Of a DNA stretch of 64,000 nt, positions 21,985 to 33,547 are shown piece by piece; positions within the stretch are counted from its first letter, which is position 1; the number at the start of each line of letters is the position of its first letter. A program made the translations under genes and the position numbers. The DNA comes from Dermanyssus gallinae (taxonomy: Eukaryota > Arthropoda > Arachnida > Mesostigmata > Dermanyssidae). The DNA is taken from the NCBI GenBank assembly GCA_003439945.1, contig QVRM01005503.1, positions 1-64,000 on the forward strand, given 5' to 3'. The notes beneath the pieces are model-generated. The model saw only the letters and a list, made by a program, of their open reading frames with translations. It was not told where the DNA came from and searched no databases.

Positions 21985-22510
21985 TATTAAAAACCTCAAT
22001 CCTCCCCACCCCCTCAGAGTTTGGAATTGTGTGGCACTACGAGACCGTGGAATGGAGCCTCGTGCTCCACCGGCTCTCATAGATCTCGTTGTGTCCTCAG
22101 CTCACAAAGCCGAGGGGATGCGTCGAGCTGTGCTACGAAGGGCTGGGTTGCCATAGCCCTGTGCAGAGCACCCTCATCTCGACCACTTAATGGCACCCGC
22201 GTACCTCCGTAGCGCCCGCGGTGAACGTTTTCTAGCCGCGTCCATTTGCGCAAAATAGCGTCTAAGAAATATACGCCTGCTGCCGATGCGAGCTATTGCG
22301 GACCTGATGCAGGGCGGAGCAAAACGAGACCGTATGGTCAACATCGTCCGGCTGCCCCGACGTGCAGGGTGTGCACGTACCCACCTGCGACTTCCCAATC
22401 CATACCATATAGGTTTGGAATTGACCGTGGCCCGTGAAAGCCCGGACCGAAAAGTACGTAAGTGGCCCCCGGCACACTTACGAATCCAACGTAGACATAA
22501 CATTCAGTAG
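21985..22510 (-). pseudogene. R1/jockey-like LINE C-terminus and 3' flank
   Basis: Read on the minus strand, one frame gives FTGHGQFQTYMVWIGKS and then CTPCTSGQPDDVDHTVSFC at about 22319-22375. This matches the post-RT region of R1/jockey-type elements (TGHG-F--YL, then a CxxC...H...C zinc-like cluster). Downstream on the same strand come TAGTGCCACACAATTCCAAA and GGGGGTGGGGAGGAT, the block shared with fragments at 13200, 13840 and 42125. Frame changes show the copy is dead. It lies back to back with a plus-strand LINE body at 22640, so two insertions or an inversion are implied. Confidence 0.6.
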
Positions 22511-22639
22511 CTCTCAGATGCCTTGAAGGGTGTCAAGCTGGACAGTCCCCGTGGAGGAGGAAATCTTGGCGATCATCTCTGTATGCAGACTCGACAAAAT
22601 CTCCAAACTATCCCACCGCCTTAGCACCAGAGAAAATGG

Positions 22640-23850
22640 TATAAAATGTCAGATGACGAAAAGTTCAAGGAGGAACTAGCAAACAAAATGACGCACTCTG
22701 ATTTTCCCAACACTTCGGGGCAGCTCCAGGTCATATTTGAGGAGGTGTGTGCAGAAACCGCCACGGTGAAGATGTGCCTATACCGGCCCGGAAAGCCGCC
22801 GAAGCGCTGGTCGACACAGGACATTGCCGATAAACGCAAGTAATTTAACAATGGCCAGAAGGGCACTGAAGCAGACCGATCGAGACAAGAAAGAGGAGAA
22901 GGAGCGTATGCAGGCACAAGAGTTGCGCGCCATTGCTGACAGCAAAACCAAGTGCTGGCAAGAGCTCCTATGGCAGGTTCAAAAAGACTCTTGGGGAAAA
23001 CCAAAGAGAATTAAACGCGGTAATAGGAAAACCGCTATCACAGGTATCATCGACGAACAGAAAACAGCCCACATTCTTGCTAAGCTCTTCTTGACTCACG
23101 GAGAGGACTGCCTACAAGAATACACCCTAAGTAGCAGAAGATGCATTTTCAGTAATCCAACCTATTGAGGTTTGCCTAGAGACTAACAAGCTCAAATTGG
23201 AAAACGCCTCATGCCTTGACGGTATCCTTCGGCTGCAGTCAAGCTCCTGTTCAAAGAGCATACAGCCGCAGTCGCAAAAATCCATATCTCCGCCGTAAGG
23301 ACAGGAGAGGTACCACCAGCATGAAAACCAGCATCAGCAGTCCTGATCAAGAGAGTGAATAGATGATACCTACTAGGCGTCTTAGCCAAGGGATATAAAG
23401 CCATCATCGAAAAAAGATTTAGGCTGTTTGCGGAGGAGTGCGAACTCCTGTCACCGGCACAATTTGGTTCCCGTAAATACGAATCGGTCCCAAGAAAATA
23501 GTTTGACCGTTGTATATACAGCCGCAGGCAAAACAATTAAGTTCGTAAAAGCCCGCTAGCTTAGGGTCACGCTAAACACGTCCATGACGGGCTTATGCCA
23601 CCTAATAAGAGCTGTGGAAGAAGCATTCAAGACAACAAACGCTACTGCCAGGATCCATCCGGAGTCTACCGCGCTCTTAGGGGCTGTCGTATAGACGGAA
23701 GCGACTTAAGTAACAGAAAGCAAAGCTGATTCTACGCAGAACGCAGCAATTTGCAGCCATGGGGGTAATACGAGGGTACAGACGGATCAGCACAAACGCA
23801 GCTACGCTGCTTGCCTAAGATATCCCGAAGTCTAGGACCCCCGCGAAATG
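22640..23850 (+). pseudogene. R1/jockey-like LINE body (endonuclease end to RT)
   Basis: The plus strand begins with the linker after the endonuclease (PPKRWSTQDIADKRK), then ARRALKQTDRDKKE and SKTKCWQELLWQVQKDSWG. The latter matches the CWRELxxxVxxDPWG block preceding RT in R1/jockey elements. RT pieces follow in several frames: ASCLDGILRLQ (like the PGPDGI block), AVRTGEVPPA, YLLGVLAKGYKAIIEKRF and ECELLSPAQFGSRK. Further on, CHLIRAVEEAF occurs. Stops and frame changes are frequent and the catalytic FADD region is not found. The pieces keep the normal family order, so this is a decayed but once long insertion. It has the opposite orientation to the C-terminal piece at 21985-22510. Confidence 0.65.
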
Positions 23851-24263
23851 TTATTTAAAAAAAAACGTGGAGTACATCCTGGGTTCGACCCAGGCATGGC
23901 AAGCAGGAGCGAAACAAGAGGCACAAGAGGTGCGAAAAACAAAGCACAGACAATTTAAAGAGAGGCAAAATCTTTTTGAGGCCGACGCGGTTGAAGAAAG
24001 CGCAACTTTGAATTAAACGGGTTTGCAAGGTGCGCCTAAAAAGTGTGGAAATCCGTAAGCGACCCTGCCCAAATGATCCGATACGGACTCGCCTCTCATC
24101 CTGGTGGCTCGTAGCCCTGTTCTACGTAGATCTGGGCCATCAGAGAGTAAAATTTAAGGGGCGAGGTCCGGTAGAGTCAAGTCCCTTACAGCTTTAGATA
24201 GAAAGTGATGTTCCCTACTCGTAGCGATAGTGCAAAGCTACATTTAACCCTCCTTCACAAGAA

Positions 24264-24268
<5 letters not shown>
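23851..24268. other. No recognisable gene
   Basis: A run of A at 23858-23866 is followed by CCTGGGTTCGACCCAGGC, a short hairpin resembling a tRNA T-arm. No A box precedes it, so it is not called as a SINE. Confidence 0.35.
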
Positions 24269-24331
<63 letters not shown>

Positions 24332-24345
24332 CATATATATATATA
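24269..24345. repeat. (TA)n microsatellite
   Basis: Two TA tracts separated by AAGC. Confidence 0.9.
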
Positions 24346-25760
24346 TTGCCTGGGGCAGCCGCCTGGAATCACCAGTTGTCATATGCATAATTCAACATTT
24401 ATCTCCACAGAACACAGGGAGGAGCAGCGATGACTGTCGGTCCGGCTGGCTTGGGAGGGGGGGGGATCGTAGCATGTAGCGACGAGTAACACTGTCAGAT
24501 CTCGTCGTGCCTTCGCGTCGAACATTCGGAATAAATTAATTTCTAATCTGCTAGCGACGACGCCAGCAAGGAATATGATGGGGTCCGGGGGGGGGGGGCT
24601 GCCCCACCACACCCTTGAGCGAGTTTTCGAAAAGGGCGAAAGCCCTTTGTGTCGGAGTTGGAGCTGGCGGTGCAGTAGCATTGACAGTAGTAGTGGTAGT
24701 CGTAGTAGTAGTGGTAGTAGGGACAAAACTCTCACTACACGTAGTAGTATTCTTAGCAGTGTGATACTGCCCATATAACGAGACATGAACAGTCGCAGGA
24801 GCAGAATGAGCCGTAGAGGTCAGTGAGTGGCAGCGTGGCCTGGCTGGGTCGCTGCTTGTGCGCACTTTGACGGCTTCTGGCGCGCTGATCTTCGATCACG
24901 GGGTTGCGCGCGTCCATCCTGCATAAGTGGATCGATTTCTCGTGTTCGAACTAAAGTGTCGCGAGAGTGTAGGAGCAAGCACACGAAAAAAAACGAAAAA
25001 ATTACACCTTTTTTGAGTGGCGCCACACTTGATTTCGGTATTTAGGTCGCCCGTTTACGCCTCTCACTAGTATTTATGTGAGAACTAGTATTATACCGCC
25101 ACAAAATTGCGGTAACAATTCCAAACGTTAGAAATTAGAAAAATGTCGGTTCGTTAGAACAACAATAATAGCAGAACAAAATGGCGCAAAAAGCCCTAGA
25201 CGGCAATATCTGACGGAAAAATCTATTTTCTGGTCGTCGTCTGAAGTAACTAGCTAAGAGATCCCCCCTGGGGGAGAAAGATACACGTTTAGTGGATGAA
25301 AATCCGGAACTAGTTTTGCACAAGGTTGCTTCTACCGATTGTGCATTAGCGTTTGCGAATCTTCCATAACCCCCCCCCCCCCCCCAAAAATGAATAGCCA
25401 TAGCTGTCAGTGGAGGCAGTACGAATTATTCCATTTGTGGCAACCGCTTGGCGTCAGCGTTGAAAACGGCCCATGTCTTCACACGACCTCCTTTTGGTCG
25501 CGGGGAGAAGGGGGAACGGGGCAATCAGCTTGGTCAGCGAGGCGGATAGCGTGCTTAGTCATATCTTGGCGATTAGCACGAGCCTGCCACAAGACAATCG
25601 AATGGGGAACCGTAGAGTCTTCAAAGCGGGCTGGGCATTGGAGGAGCCAATGAAAAGTCGTTATTGTTGTCGTCGTCGTCTTCGACAAAACAGCAAGGGC
25701 TGCAGCAGCAGCAGAAGCGGTGACCCCACACAGAGCAGTAATAGCAGTTAACGTAATCCC
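24346..25760. other. Simple-sequence-rich region, no supported gene
   Basis: Contains G-runs at about 24457-24467 and 24588-24598, GTA/GTG triplet repeats at 24687-24722, a C-run at 25370-25385 and GCA repeats near 25703. A minus-strand frame at 24820-25026 starts with a hydrophobic stretch (GVIFSFFFVCLLL) like a signal peptide. It has no further support. Confidence 0.4.
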
Positions 25761-26248
25761 TAAACTAGTTGTCAGAAGATTTGCGGATTATAATTGATTT
25801 TAATTTTATCGGCCCAGATCCGATTAAAGCAGCGAGAGTCGTGCGCGCAAGAATAGAGAACCATGGGCTTGAATCATTCATACGCTAATCCGTCAATTCA
25901 CTCACTCTTTCACCTGGTCACTACGGTTAAGTGATCAAAACGCCAAAGCAAGTTCATGCCGCCCGCTCGACGGGACAGTGTTGGGTAATTTTGGTGACCC
26001 TTGTTCTCGTCAAGTAGTGCAATGTATCTGGCCCGTCCAGCCGAACATCTAGCGATACCGGTCACCCATATATAATCATTAAGTCCTCGCTCTCCTGCGT
26101 TTACCCTACAAACCTTCGTTGAGCGTTACTGCTCTCGATTTGGCGTTTGTGAACGGCGCCATCCCACATGAATGCAATAGACATTTTCGTCTACGAAACT
26201 GCTTTTAGCATTGCTTCATAGACGACCCCAATATATACGAATGTGCAA
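25761..26248. other. No recognisable gene
   Basis: Nothing recognised. Confidence 0.35.
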
Positions 26249-26326
26249 CGGTGGGGCGGCTCGAACCCGCGCACCTATGTGTCTCCTCCGGCCGCGAGGC
26301 ACATGCGAATGTACCACGCCACCGCC
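26249..26326 (-). repeat. tRNA-like sequence
   Basis: The minus strand reads GGCGGTGGCGTGGTACATTC (A-box-like) and, about 45 bases later, GCGGGTTCGAGCCGCC (B-box-like GGTTCGAGCC). CGGTGG near the 5' end can pair with CCACCG at the 3' end, as in an acceptor stem. The T-arm stem is imperfect, so it is more likely a tRNA pseudogene or SINE head than a working tRNA gene. Confidence 0.45.
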
Positions 26327-26428
26327 ATGAGCATTGCTAATATATTATCTAATACGTTGTTAATATCTGCATAGTTAGGATTACTAAAACTACAGCTTCT
26401 TGTGAGAAGTGAACGACATCAGAAGAAT

Positions 26429-26460
26429 GTTTAATAATAATAATAATAATAATAATTATA

Positions 26461-26506
<46 letters not shown>
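26429..26506. repeat. (TAA)n / (ATT)n tracts
   Basis: A TAA tract is followed by an ATT tract, separated by TTATATATT. The 5'-truncated LINE copy 1 begins at its right edge. Confidence 0.9.
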
Positions 26507-26507
26507 G

Positions 26508-26789
26508 TATGGGATGCTACAGTGTCCTGTACAGTGGCTCCCTCCTATATACGCCACAGTTCACTAGAAGCGGGATGGGTTGCCGAGCGCGCAGAAGATG
26601 GGAAAAACGCAAGTACCAAAAACTGGAGACGGGTTACATCGCAGAGCCAATATCTATGGAAACAATGGGTCCGGTAAACAAGGGAACCAAGAGATTCATC
26701 AGTGAACTGGGCAAACGGATTACAGATCTCACAGGCAATCGGTTCTGTTCTCACAGGCAATCGGTTCTGCTCTCAGAGGCAATGTTTGT
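26508..26789 (+). pseudogene. LINE family L, copy 1 (3' end)
   Basis: The frame carries KRKYQKLETGY and MGPVNKGTKRFISELGKRI, which match the C-terminal tail seen in three other copies (KYSDLEKRYHFVPVAMET, SKxTxxFLKDLGxRI). The usual FLxQxLSxAVCRGNAA ending is disrupted; a 21-base segment ending GGCAATCGGTTCTG is duplicated at about 26727-26771. The copy is 5'-truncated at an ATT tract. Confidence 0.6.
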
Positions 26790-27551
26790 TCTGTTCTCCG
26801 CGCAACGAGGGACGAAGCTAAGCTGGCAGCAAGACAATCGATAGGCCCTGGCCCCTGGGAACAACACCCTACGCAGCATATACTTGACAACTACAAGTGT
26901 CAAACGACCGCTCGCAAGATCTTAGATTACACCCAATCTCCGACAGAGAAAGCGGTAATTATAGCCACCCGTAAGACCTTCAGCAGCGGCTTCCTAAGGG
27001 CACTTCCTTCGGGGGACTCTCAGACACGCGGAAATGAACGCAGTCTTAAAGAAGGCTCTTCGTAGAGCCGGCATACCAAGCACCCTAGAGCCCAGGTTGG
27101 GCTTCGAAGACGACAAAAGACCTGACGGCGTCACCATTCCGCCATGGTTTAAGGGCAAATGCCTGGTATGGGATGCCAGAGTATCATGTACAGTGGCTTC
27201 GTCATACTTGCGCTACCCGGTCAAAGTGGGTTGCCGAACATGCTGAGATCGCAAAAAAACGCAAATACTCTGACCTGGAGAAAAGATACCACTTCGTACC
27301 CGTCGCCATGGAAACGATGAGCCCAATCAGCAAAAACACAAGTATCTTCCTCAAAGACCTAGGTATCAAAATTAGTGCTAACACGGGTGACCAGCGTGAC
27401 GGTGAGTTTCTACGTCAGCAACTCTCGCCCGCAGTGTGTAGGGGAAACGCCGCCGCTGTCATCGGCTCTATGGATTGAGGAGCGGGGGTGAGCCTAGGCG
27501 GGTACACTTTTATATCCCACAATTGTAGGGAAACACCGAAATATTGAATAC

Positions 27552-27598
<47 letters not shown>

Positions 27599-27600
27599 CA
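26790..27600 (+). pseudogene. LINE family L, copy 2 (3' end with TAA tail)
   Basis: The plus strand reads KTFSSGFLRALPSGDSQTRG, then MNAVLKKALRRAGIPSTLEP, RPDGVTIPPWFKGKCLVWDA, and after a frame change KYSDLEKRYHFVPVAMETMS and FLRQQLSPAVCRGNAAAVIG. This is the conserved C-terminal region downstream of RT in a class of non-LTR elements whose proteins read RPDGxTxxPWxxGxxLVWDxT and end RGNAAxVLG. A short 3' flank ends in a long (TAA)n tail at 27551-27597, a 3' structure typical of I-type elements. The copy is frameshifted and lacks RT. Confidence 0.65.
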
Positions 27601-28510
27601 AGTTTTTTTTAATAATAATATTAATAATAAATATGCGAACAACAGTTACATACGTCGATTTTTAACGTAAACTTACCAGGTGGCCTGATGCTGACCACAC
27701 CAAGGGTAAGTCGGATGCTGCCTGAATAGGCTCAGCCCGACACTCAAGCCAAGAGCTTATATACCATAGAAGCCATAGAAAAAGCAATCATAAAAGCCCA
27801 TTCGTCTATCTCCTCATTGTGTTCCAGTTACGTGCTAGCGAAAAGCAATTGCGTGGAGCTCCTGCAGCAGCTACAATACAATCTTATAGCATAAAATGGA
27901 ATTCATGGTTGTCGTCGAAGTGAGCCATCACTTTGGACATTCATCGTTCGCTGCTGGTTGTAACAACACAAAGTCGCTTTTATGCAAACAATGGACGCAG
28001 GGCAAAGGATATGCGGACATATACACGTTAACATATGTCGGCAGGAAAAATGTTTAAATATGCTTTGCGGTAATCATCAAAACTTGCACATCTTCAGAAA
28101 AATGTATTTTTCAGTTATTCAGACCTTGCAACCTTATTGGAGCGCCTATTAACTCTGCTTTGCTGAGTCACAGTAGTGTCACGAATGTAAAGCAAGTACC
28201 AATCTAAGCTAACGTTACAAAATTAGTGGCATAACCGTAAGTTTGCTTTTTTGTTATCGTTTATCTTAAATCTGCGAGGCACTCTAATCGACATTTAATT
28301 ATGAGTGTCTTAAAATACCTCGATATTATCAATTCATCTCTAATGAAGGCCGCCAAATGAAGCTGTATTAAAACGGTTAAAACATTTGTGCACACAACTC
28401 TAGTCGTTTAACAACAAAACACCGGCAAACGATGCGAAACACGATATAATTTAATTCAATACTACAGTCATAAAGATGAACCAAGGAATCTCAAGACAAG
28501 ACAAGAATCG
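27601..28510. other. No recognisable gene
   Basis: AT-rich spacer between LINE copies. Nothing recognised. Confidence 0.35.
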
Positions 28511-29045
28511 TTTATTATTATTATTATTTACATGTTAAACAATGTTACAATTGTGAGGTCTGAACGTATTATTGCAAATTCTTTAAATTATGATTTCACT
28601 CCATGACGCCCAAAATAGATGCCGCGTTCCCTCTGCAAACGGCCAAAGACAACGCTTGCTTCAAGAATTGACCCTTTCTTCGGTCGCTTGTGACCTCCTG
28701 AATTCGCTTACTTAAATCTTTGAGAAATGCTTCGGTTCCCTTGCTGATTGGTCCTAGCGTCTCCATGGCAAAAGGCACAAAAGTATATCTTGTTTCCAGT
28801 CCAGCGTATTTAACCCGTTTGCGTGCTTTGCCACCCACCCCGGCTCAACTAAGCTGTGGTGTAAATAGGAAGCCGCGGTGGTGCGCGAAACCGTTGCGTC
28901 CCAAGCCAGGGACTTCCCATGTGACAATAATGCAATGGCCACCCCATCAGGTCTTTCTTCGCCAGCGGACACTAAGCTGATATTGTCCGTATGTAAGCGT
29001 CTTCAAGATTATGCTGTAGTTCAGTTAATGTGGGTAAGCTTACAA
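28511..29045 (-). pseudogene. LINE family L, copy 3 (3' end)
   Basis: On the minus strand EERPDGVAIALL and KSLAWDATVSRTTAASYL are followed, after a frame change near 28835, by KYAGLETRYTFVPFAMETLG and FLKQALSLAVCRGNAASILG. The 3' flank (TTCAGACCTCACAATTGTAA) ends in TAA repeats at 28511-28528. The same flank occurs in copy 4, so copies 3 and 4 are close relatives. Confidence 0.65.
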
Positions 29046-29370
29046 GCCCTCGTCTTATAGATACATCCTAGCCACTTGAGGCATTATATATTTGACGCAT
29101 AACTCAGAAATGATTTTGATCGACACTTGTACAATAGGAGAACCAACGGCCAGTAAAATGAGTTTAAATAATCTGCAAATAGTTTGTGTCGCTACAAACT
29201 GAAGATATTAAACAGAATTAAACCTACTCAGAAGTTTTGAAAAAAAATTACTTGAGATAGGCACGGGCGTTAGTCACTATGATATTTCGTTGCGCTCATA
29301 AAAATATAATTTTGATAGGCAGATAGATGAAATGAAATAAAAAGTTTATTCAATTGATATAATTGTCTAC
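29046..29370. other. No recognisable feature
   Basis: AT-rich spacer. Nothing recognised. Confidence 0.35.
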
Positions 29371-30063
29371 GATATTTATTATTATTATTATAATTATTTA
29401 AAGAATGTTACAAGTGTGAGGTCTGAACGTATTATTGCAAATTATTTAAATAATTATTTTACTTTATGGCGCCCAAAATAGATGCCGCGTTTCCTCTGCA
29501 AACGGCCAAAGACAACGCTTGCTTCAAGAAGTGACCCCCTCTTCGGTCGCTTGTGACCTTTTGAATTCGCCTACTCAAATCTTTGAGAAATGCTTCGGTT
29601 CCCTTGCTGATTGGTCCTAGCGTCTCCACTCTAGTTTGCACTGAAACGGCTCGCAGACGGGAGCGCCGATTCTTAGTGCTGACATCATGCAGAAAGAGTT
29701 GGGATCCAGCATGGTGCCGAACTGAGGCGACGGTAAGGCTTTTAGCCAACCCCCACTAAAGTTATCTTGTGCCGCTAAGAATACGGCGCGGTCTCTTCGG
29801 GAAACAAGCCCCTCTAAGATCTTCTGCTTTTTTTTTTGCTTTTGAGCTCATCGAGGTTATATTGGCTGGGATGCTCTTCCAAAAAGGCCCGGGTCCAGCA
29901 TGGTTCTAATAGTGTTTCGCGCTTTACTGGTTTCATGTTTTATTTGTGGTCGAACTGCCTCCTCCACTAACGAGGCTGCGACAGGACCAAATCGGACCAA
30001 TGAAGCAGCGTAGCAGACAGGAGCTAGGTCAATAGCACTTCTTATTCCGAGACCACATTCACG
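29371..30063 (-). pseudogene. LINE family L, copy 4 (RT C-terminus with internal deletion)
   Basis: Minus-strand pieces in order are CGLGIRSAIDLAPVC, VRHHAGSQLFLH, MSALRIGAPVCEPFQCKLE and then, directly, VETLGPISKGTEAFLKDLSR and FLKQALSLAVCRGNAASILG. The segment with RPDGxxxxPW and VWDAT seen in copies 2 and 3 is missing, which marks an internal deletion. The 3' flank matches copy 3 and ends in TAA repeats. The 5' edge abuts another TAA tract at 30064-30085. Confidence 0.6.
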
Positions 30064-30085
30064 TATATTATTATTATTATTATTA
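30064..30085. repeat. (ATT)n tract at LINE edge
   Basis: A short ATT tract adjoining the truncated 5' end of LINE copy 4. Confidence 0.85.
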
Positions 30086-30121
30086 AAGTTTTGTGTTGCA
30101 AGAAACAGACGAATGATAGAA

Positions 30122-30180
30122 CATCTGCGTCAATATAAAACTGTGAGAAAAAATAAAGGTCATCTGCGTCAATATAAAAC
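30122..30180 (+). repeat. Direct repeat, 20 bp
   Basis: CATCTGCGTCAATATAAAAC occurs at 30122-30141 and again at 30161-30180. Confidence 0.9.
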
Positions 30181-33078
30181 AAAAGTTTAGCTATAAAGGA
30201 AAACTTTGCTTATAAAATAGAGTCAGACATCAGGCCGCATTTAGATGTAAGTTGTTTTATTTTAGTATTGACAACTCTCTAACTGTAAACATTACAGTCA
30301 ACTTTATATCTTTTTAACGGGCTCTCCATTTATTACGATAGCAAATGTTTTTGTGATTTGAATACAGGATATAACCTCTAAACTTCCAAACGTGAGCAAG
30401 ATGCAAGTTGACGTGAGACTTTTTAAACAACTTATCTGGAGTAATAACCTTAGTACCTTTTTGAAGTAGAGAACAAACCGTTCGCGTGGAGAGTTTCGCG
30501 ACGTGCCCATGTGTGTAAAGACTACAATGTGGTTTTAACACCCTTTTTTTAATAAAGGAGACTTTGTAATGTATTGTATTGTAAACGTAGATCTAACAGA
30601 TAATTTATTGACGCTGATCAATCACCAGTCATGTAATAAAACGGACTTAAAGCCTCTCATGTGCTTAAGCGTCTGGCTGTAAAAACCTATATATTTTAAA
30701 GCAATAGTCTTAAATGTTAAAGGATACGAAGCCTCGTGGATGCTCTGTTTAGTTTAAGAGCATACACTTTATCATCGAAAAAGCTGTTCACTAGTGCATT
30801 AAGGTGAAGGAAAGGTGTCATCTTCTGGGCTGGCATTATCATCATAGGTAAAACATCATAGGTATTATCCGATGCCCTTACAACAACTATGTAAATATAT
30901 AATCTGTTGCTAACATGAAGCGTTGTTGCCAAATATTTTGCGCTATAAATAATGTTTGCACATAAAGTGTGTTTTTTGTTACACGCACCGTAATAAATAA
31001 TATCAAGCATTTAGAATCGTATGATTCACAGTGGCTTAGTCGGCAAATGGATGAAGCAAGCATGAAAAGATATAAAAATATGTATTGCTCAATGCCACCT
31101 ATACCTCCGATAGTAGTTGAGATAGTTAATAGGTAATATGTATAACTAATTCGACAGCGGGTTCCCCCAGACATGAGCTAGGTACTGCTAAGAGTGTCTG
31201 TAAAAGTTGACGTAGTGCATTTATCACAATATTTTGTTCATGCCGGTTTAGCCACAAATTGCATGAGTAATTTGGTAGCCCCTTTAGAAAGATACCGCAT
31301 AATCAGAATTAGTTTGCACATCTATCTACCAGCGCAACAGGTGTACGGGCAATGCTCAATTAGCACTTGTCTGGAAAACACTCTGTATGTTAGTTATCAT
31401 CAAAGTTGAAAGCACTGCGGTCACGGTCTGTCGAGGAAAAAAAGCTGTGCCTTTTATAGGCATATTTTTTTGCACTAAAATATATATTTGTTATTTGTAA
31501 ATGTATTGACGTGTGTACGACATATTGCTCTGGAAACAAAATTGGTATACGTGTATGTACCACTGGAACTTCGTATGAGCGTCAAAAATGTGCGAGCGAT
31601 CGAGACCAAAGTTTTCAACCTGGCAGACGGTTTCAGTATTTTTTTCAGTGTCACATCCGGTTGTGGTTAGATGTTGTTATACAACAAACAGCGTAAAAGA
31701 AGTGTACCTAAAACTACAACTAGTTTACTACTACAACCACCGATAGTTGTTTGCAGCAGAACTTTACTGCACACATATACGGCATGCTCCCGAATTCGTT
31801 AACCACATTTTGAAACCTATTACAACTTGGCGAAATTTTTTTTTCAATGTAGCGAGAGGAATGTCATTTAAAATAGATAATAAAGGGCAGAAGCCAAAAT
31901 ATAAGAATGCAAAGAGTTTCATTTCACTGAAGAATTTCTTCAATACAACATTTGTTCTGCTTTGAGCTAACGTTTAATGCATTTGAACAGATGCACTTTC
32001 TTCCAAACACGAATGTGTGATTGGTTTGTCGATAGAATGAATGAAAAGCTTTTGGTCAGTTCGCTCTCACTTCAAATGAAGACATTTCCGCCCTCGCTCC
32101 ATTGAAAAATATTATTTTTTCGCCGAATTGTACTCGCCTCAAAGTTTGTTAAGCGAATTCTGAAACACCTATATATATATATATATATATATATGCGGTT
32201 GTTTCTATACTGATACTCGACCTTGGAGACCGTAGCAGACTTTTCTGGCTCATGGTGTGCTCGATCGCATTCGATTGAAATCGGGTATGGGAATTTGCAA
32301 TATTTCTAGTGTTCGAACAGGTCAGAGGTGTATATGCAACGCAATAAAGAAAAGATGACACACTGAGATGGCGGCCGCATTTAGGCTCTGTGTCTGATTG
32401 TTCCACACGCTGTCAAAGAGATCTTTTTATTAGAAGAAACCCCACAAAAAATACTAAACTTCCTAACAAAGCCGGAGAAGTTCCACCAAAGGGGCAAAAA
32501 GAGGGTAAGACCCATTAGATCCTAGAAAGGGTCGCTTGGAAAATTCTATATACGCGAGATTCGAGAAGAATCTCTTTCATGGCTTTCTGAACTGCTTGCC
32601 TAAGATGCAGTTCCGGGGGTTGCATACACACACAAGCACACACCGGAGAGGATCGGACTGGATTGGTTGCAAAGGATTTAGTTACGTGTTGGCCCTTCAA
32701 CACACACTACACAGAGCTGTACGTCTATCTACACACTGTGTAATTTTGTCAAAGGGGAGTTGTAGTCGTAGTTCTCTGCCATGCGGAGATTTCCGTCTCT
32801 TAGGCAGGCTCAGCTTTCCAGCGTTTCATTGTAGCTTGTATCTATTCCAGTTTGACTTGCAGATTCTCTCTGTGTCGAGAACGGATTAGAGGAGTCTCTG
32901 CTTTAAACGGCAGAGTCTATCGATTTGGCAAAGCTCTTGACGTGTTCGTTCGACGCTGTTCTCGTTCGCCTGTTGATGCCAGTCACCCCACACACAGTTG
33001 CGCAAGTGCGTTCCGAAGCATCACAGTGAGGCTGAGCAGGCCATCGACTTCATACGGCAGCTACATCTAAGTCTGCGA
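30181..33078. other. No recognised gene
   Basis: About 2.9 kb of mostly AT-rich sequence. AATAAAGGAGACTTTG followed by TGTATTGTATTG near 30550 may be a retroelement tail. A TA tract lies at 32170-32194. No domain or RNA gene is recognised. Confidence 0.35.
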
Positions 33079-33115
<37 letters not shown>

Positions 33116-33140
33116 TGGAAATAATTTATTTTTAAATTTA

Positions 33141-33189
<49 letters not shown>
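33079..33189. repeat. Two (TA)n microsatellites
   Basis: TA tracts at 33079-33114 and 33142-33189 are separated by a short AT-rich spacer. Confidence 0.9.
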
Positions 33190-33192
<3 letters not shown>

Positions 33193-33547
33193 TGTTTAGT
33201 TCGTTTTTAAAGTTTGTTGTATAAGGATTAACAACACCACAACAAATAAATCAATGTACACCACACATAGACACACGCTATAAATGATTCTGGTACTCAT
33301 AAAGGCCTATGCCGTAACGGCTCTCGTTCAGCTATGTATGGATTAGCGCGATAATTGAGCCGTGATTCCCACAGCGAGATGAACGTACGTTGGGACATTC
33401 CACAGAACCCCCCTCGCCCCCCACACACACACACTTTATACATCTGTATCATTCACTTAGTTCGGAAAACTTCGTTAATATAAGCTCGAAATAAAATCAT
33501 ACTACGCGGAGCGCGTAACAACTATAGATTGCTTCTACGCCTGATTC
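33190..33547. other. No recognisable feature
   Basis: Contains a short CA-repeat (33421-33434). Nothing else is recognised. Confidence 0.35.

Noticed and set aside
23871..23905. B-box-like hairpin CCTGGGTTCGACCCAGG
   Set aside because: No A box at the expected distance, and no shared body with the SINE copies.
24820..25026. Short minus frame starting with a signal-peptide-like stretch
   Set aside because: The hydrophobic run comes from an A/T-rich segment, and the rest has no cysteine pattern or processing sites that would make a secreted peptide convincing.
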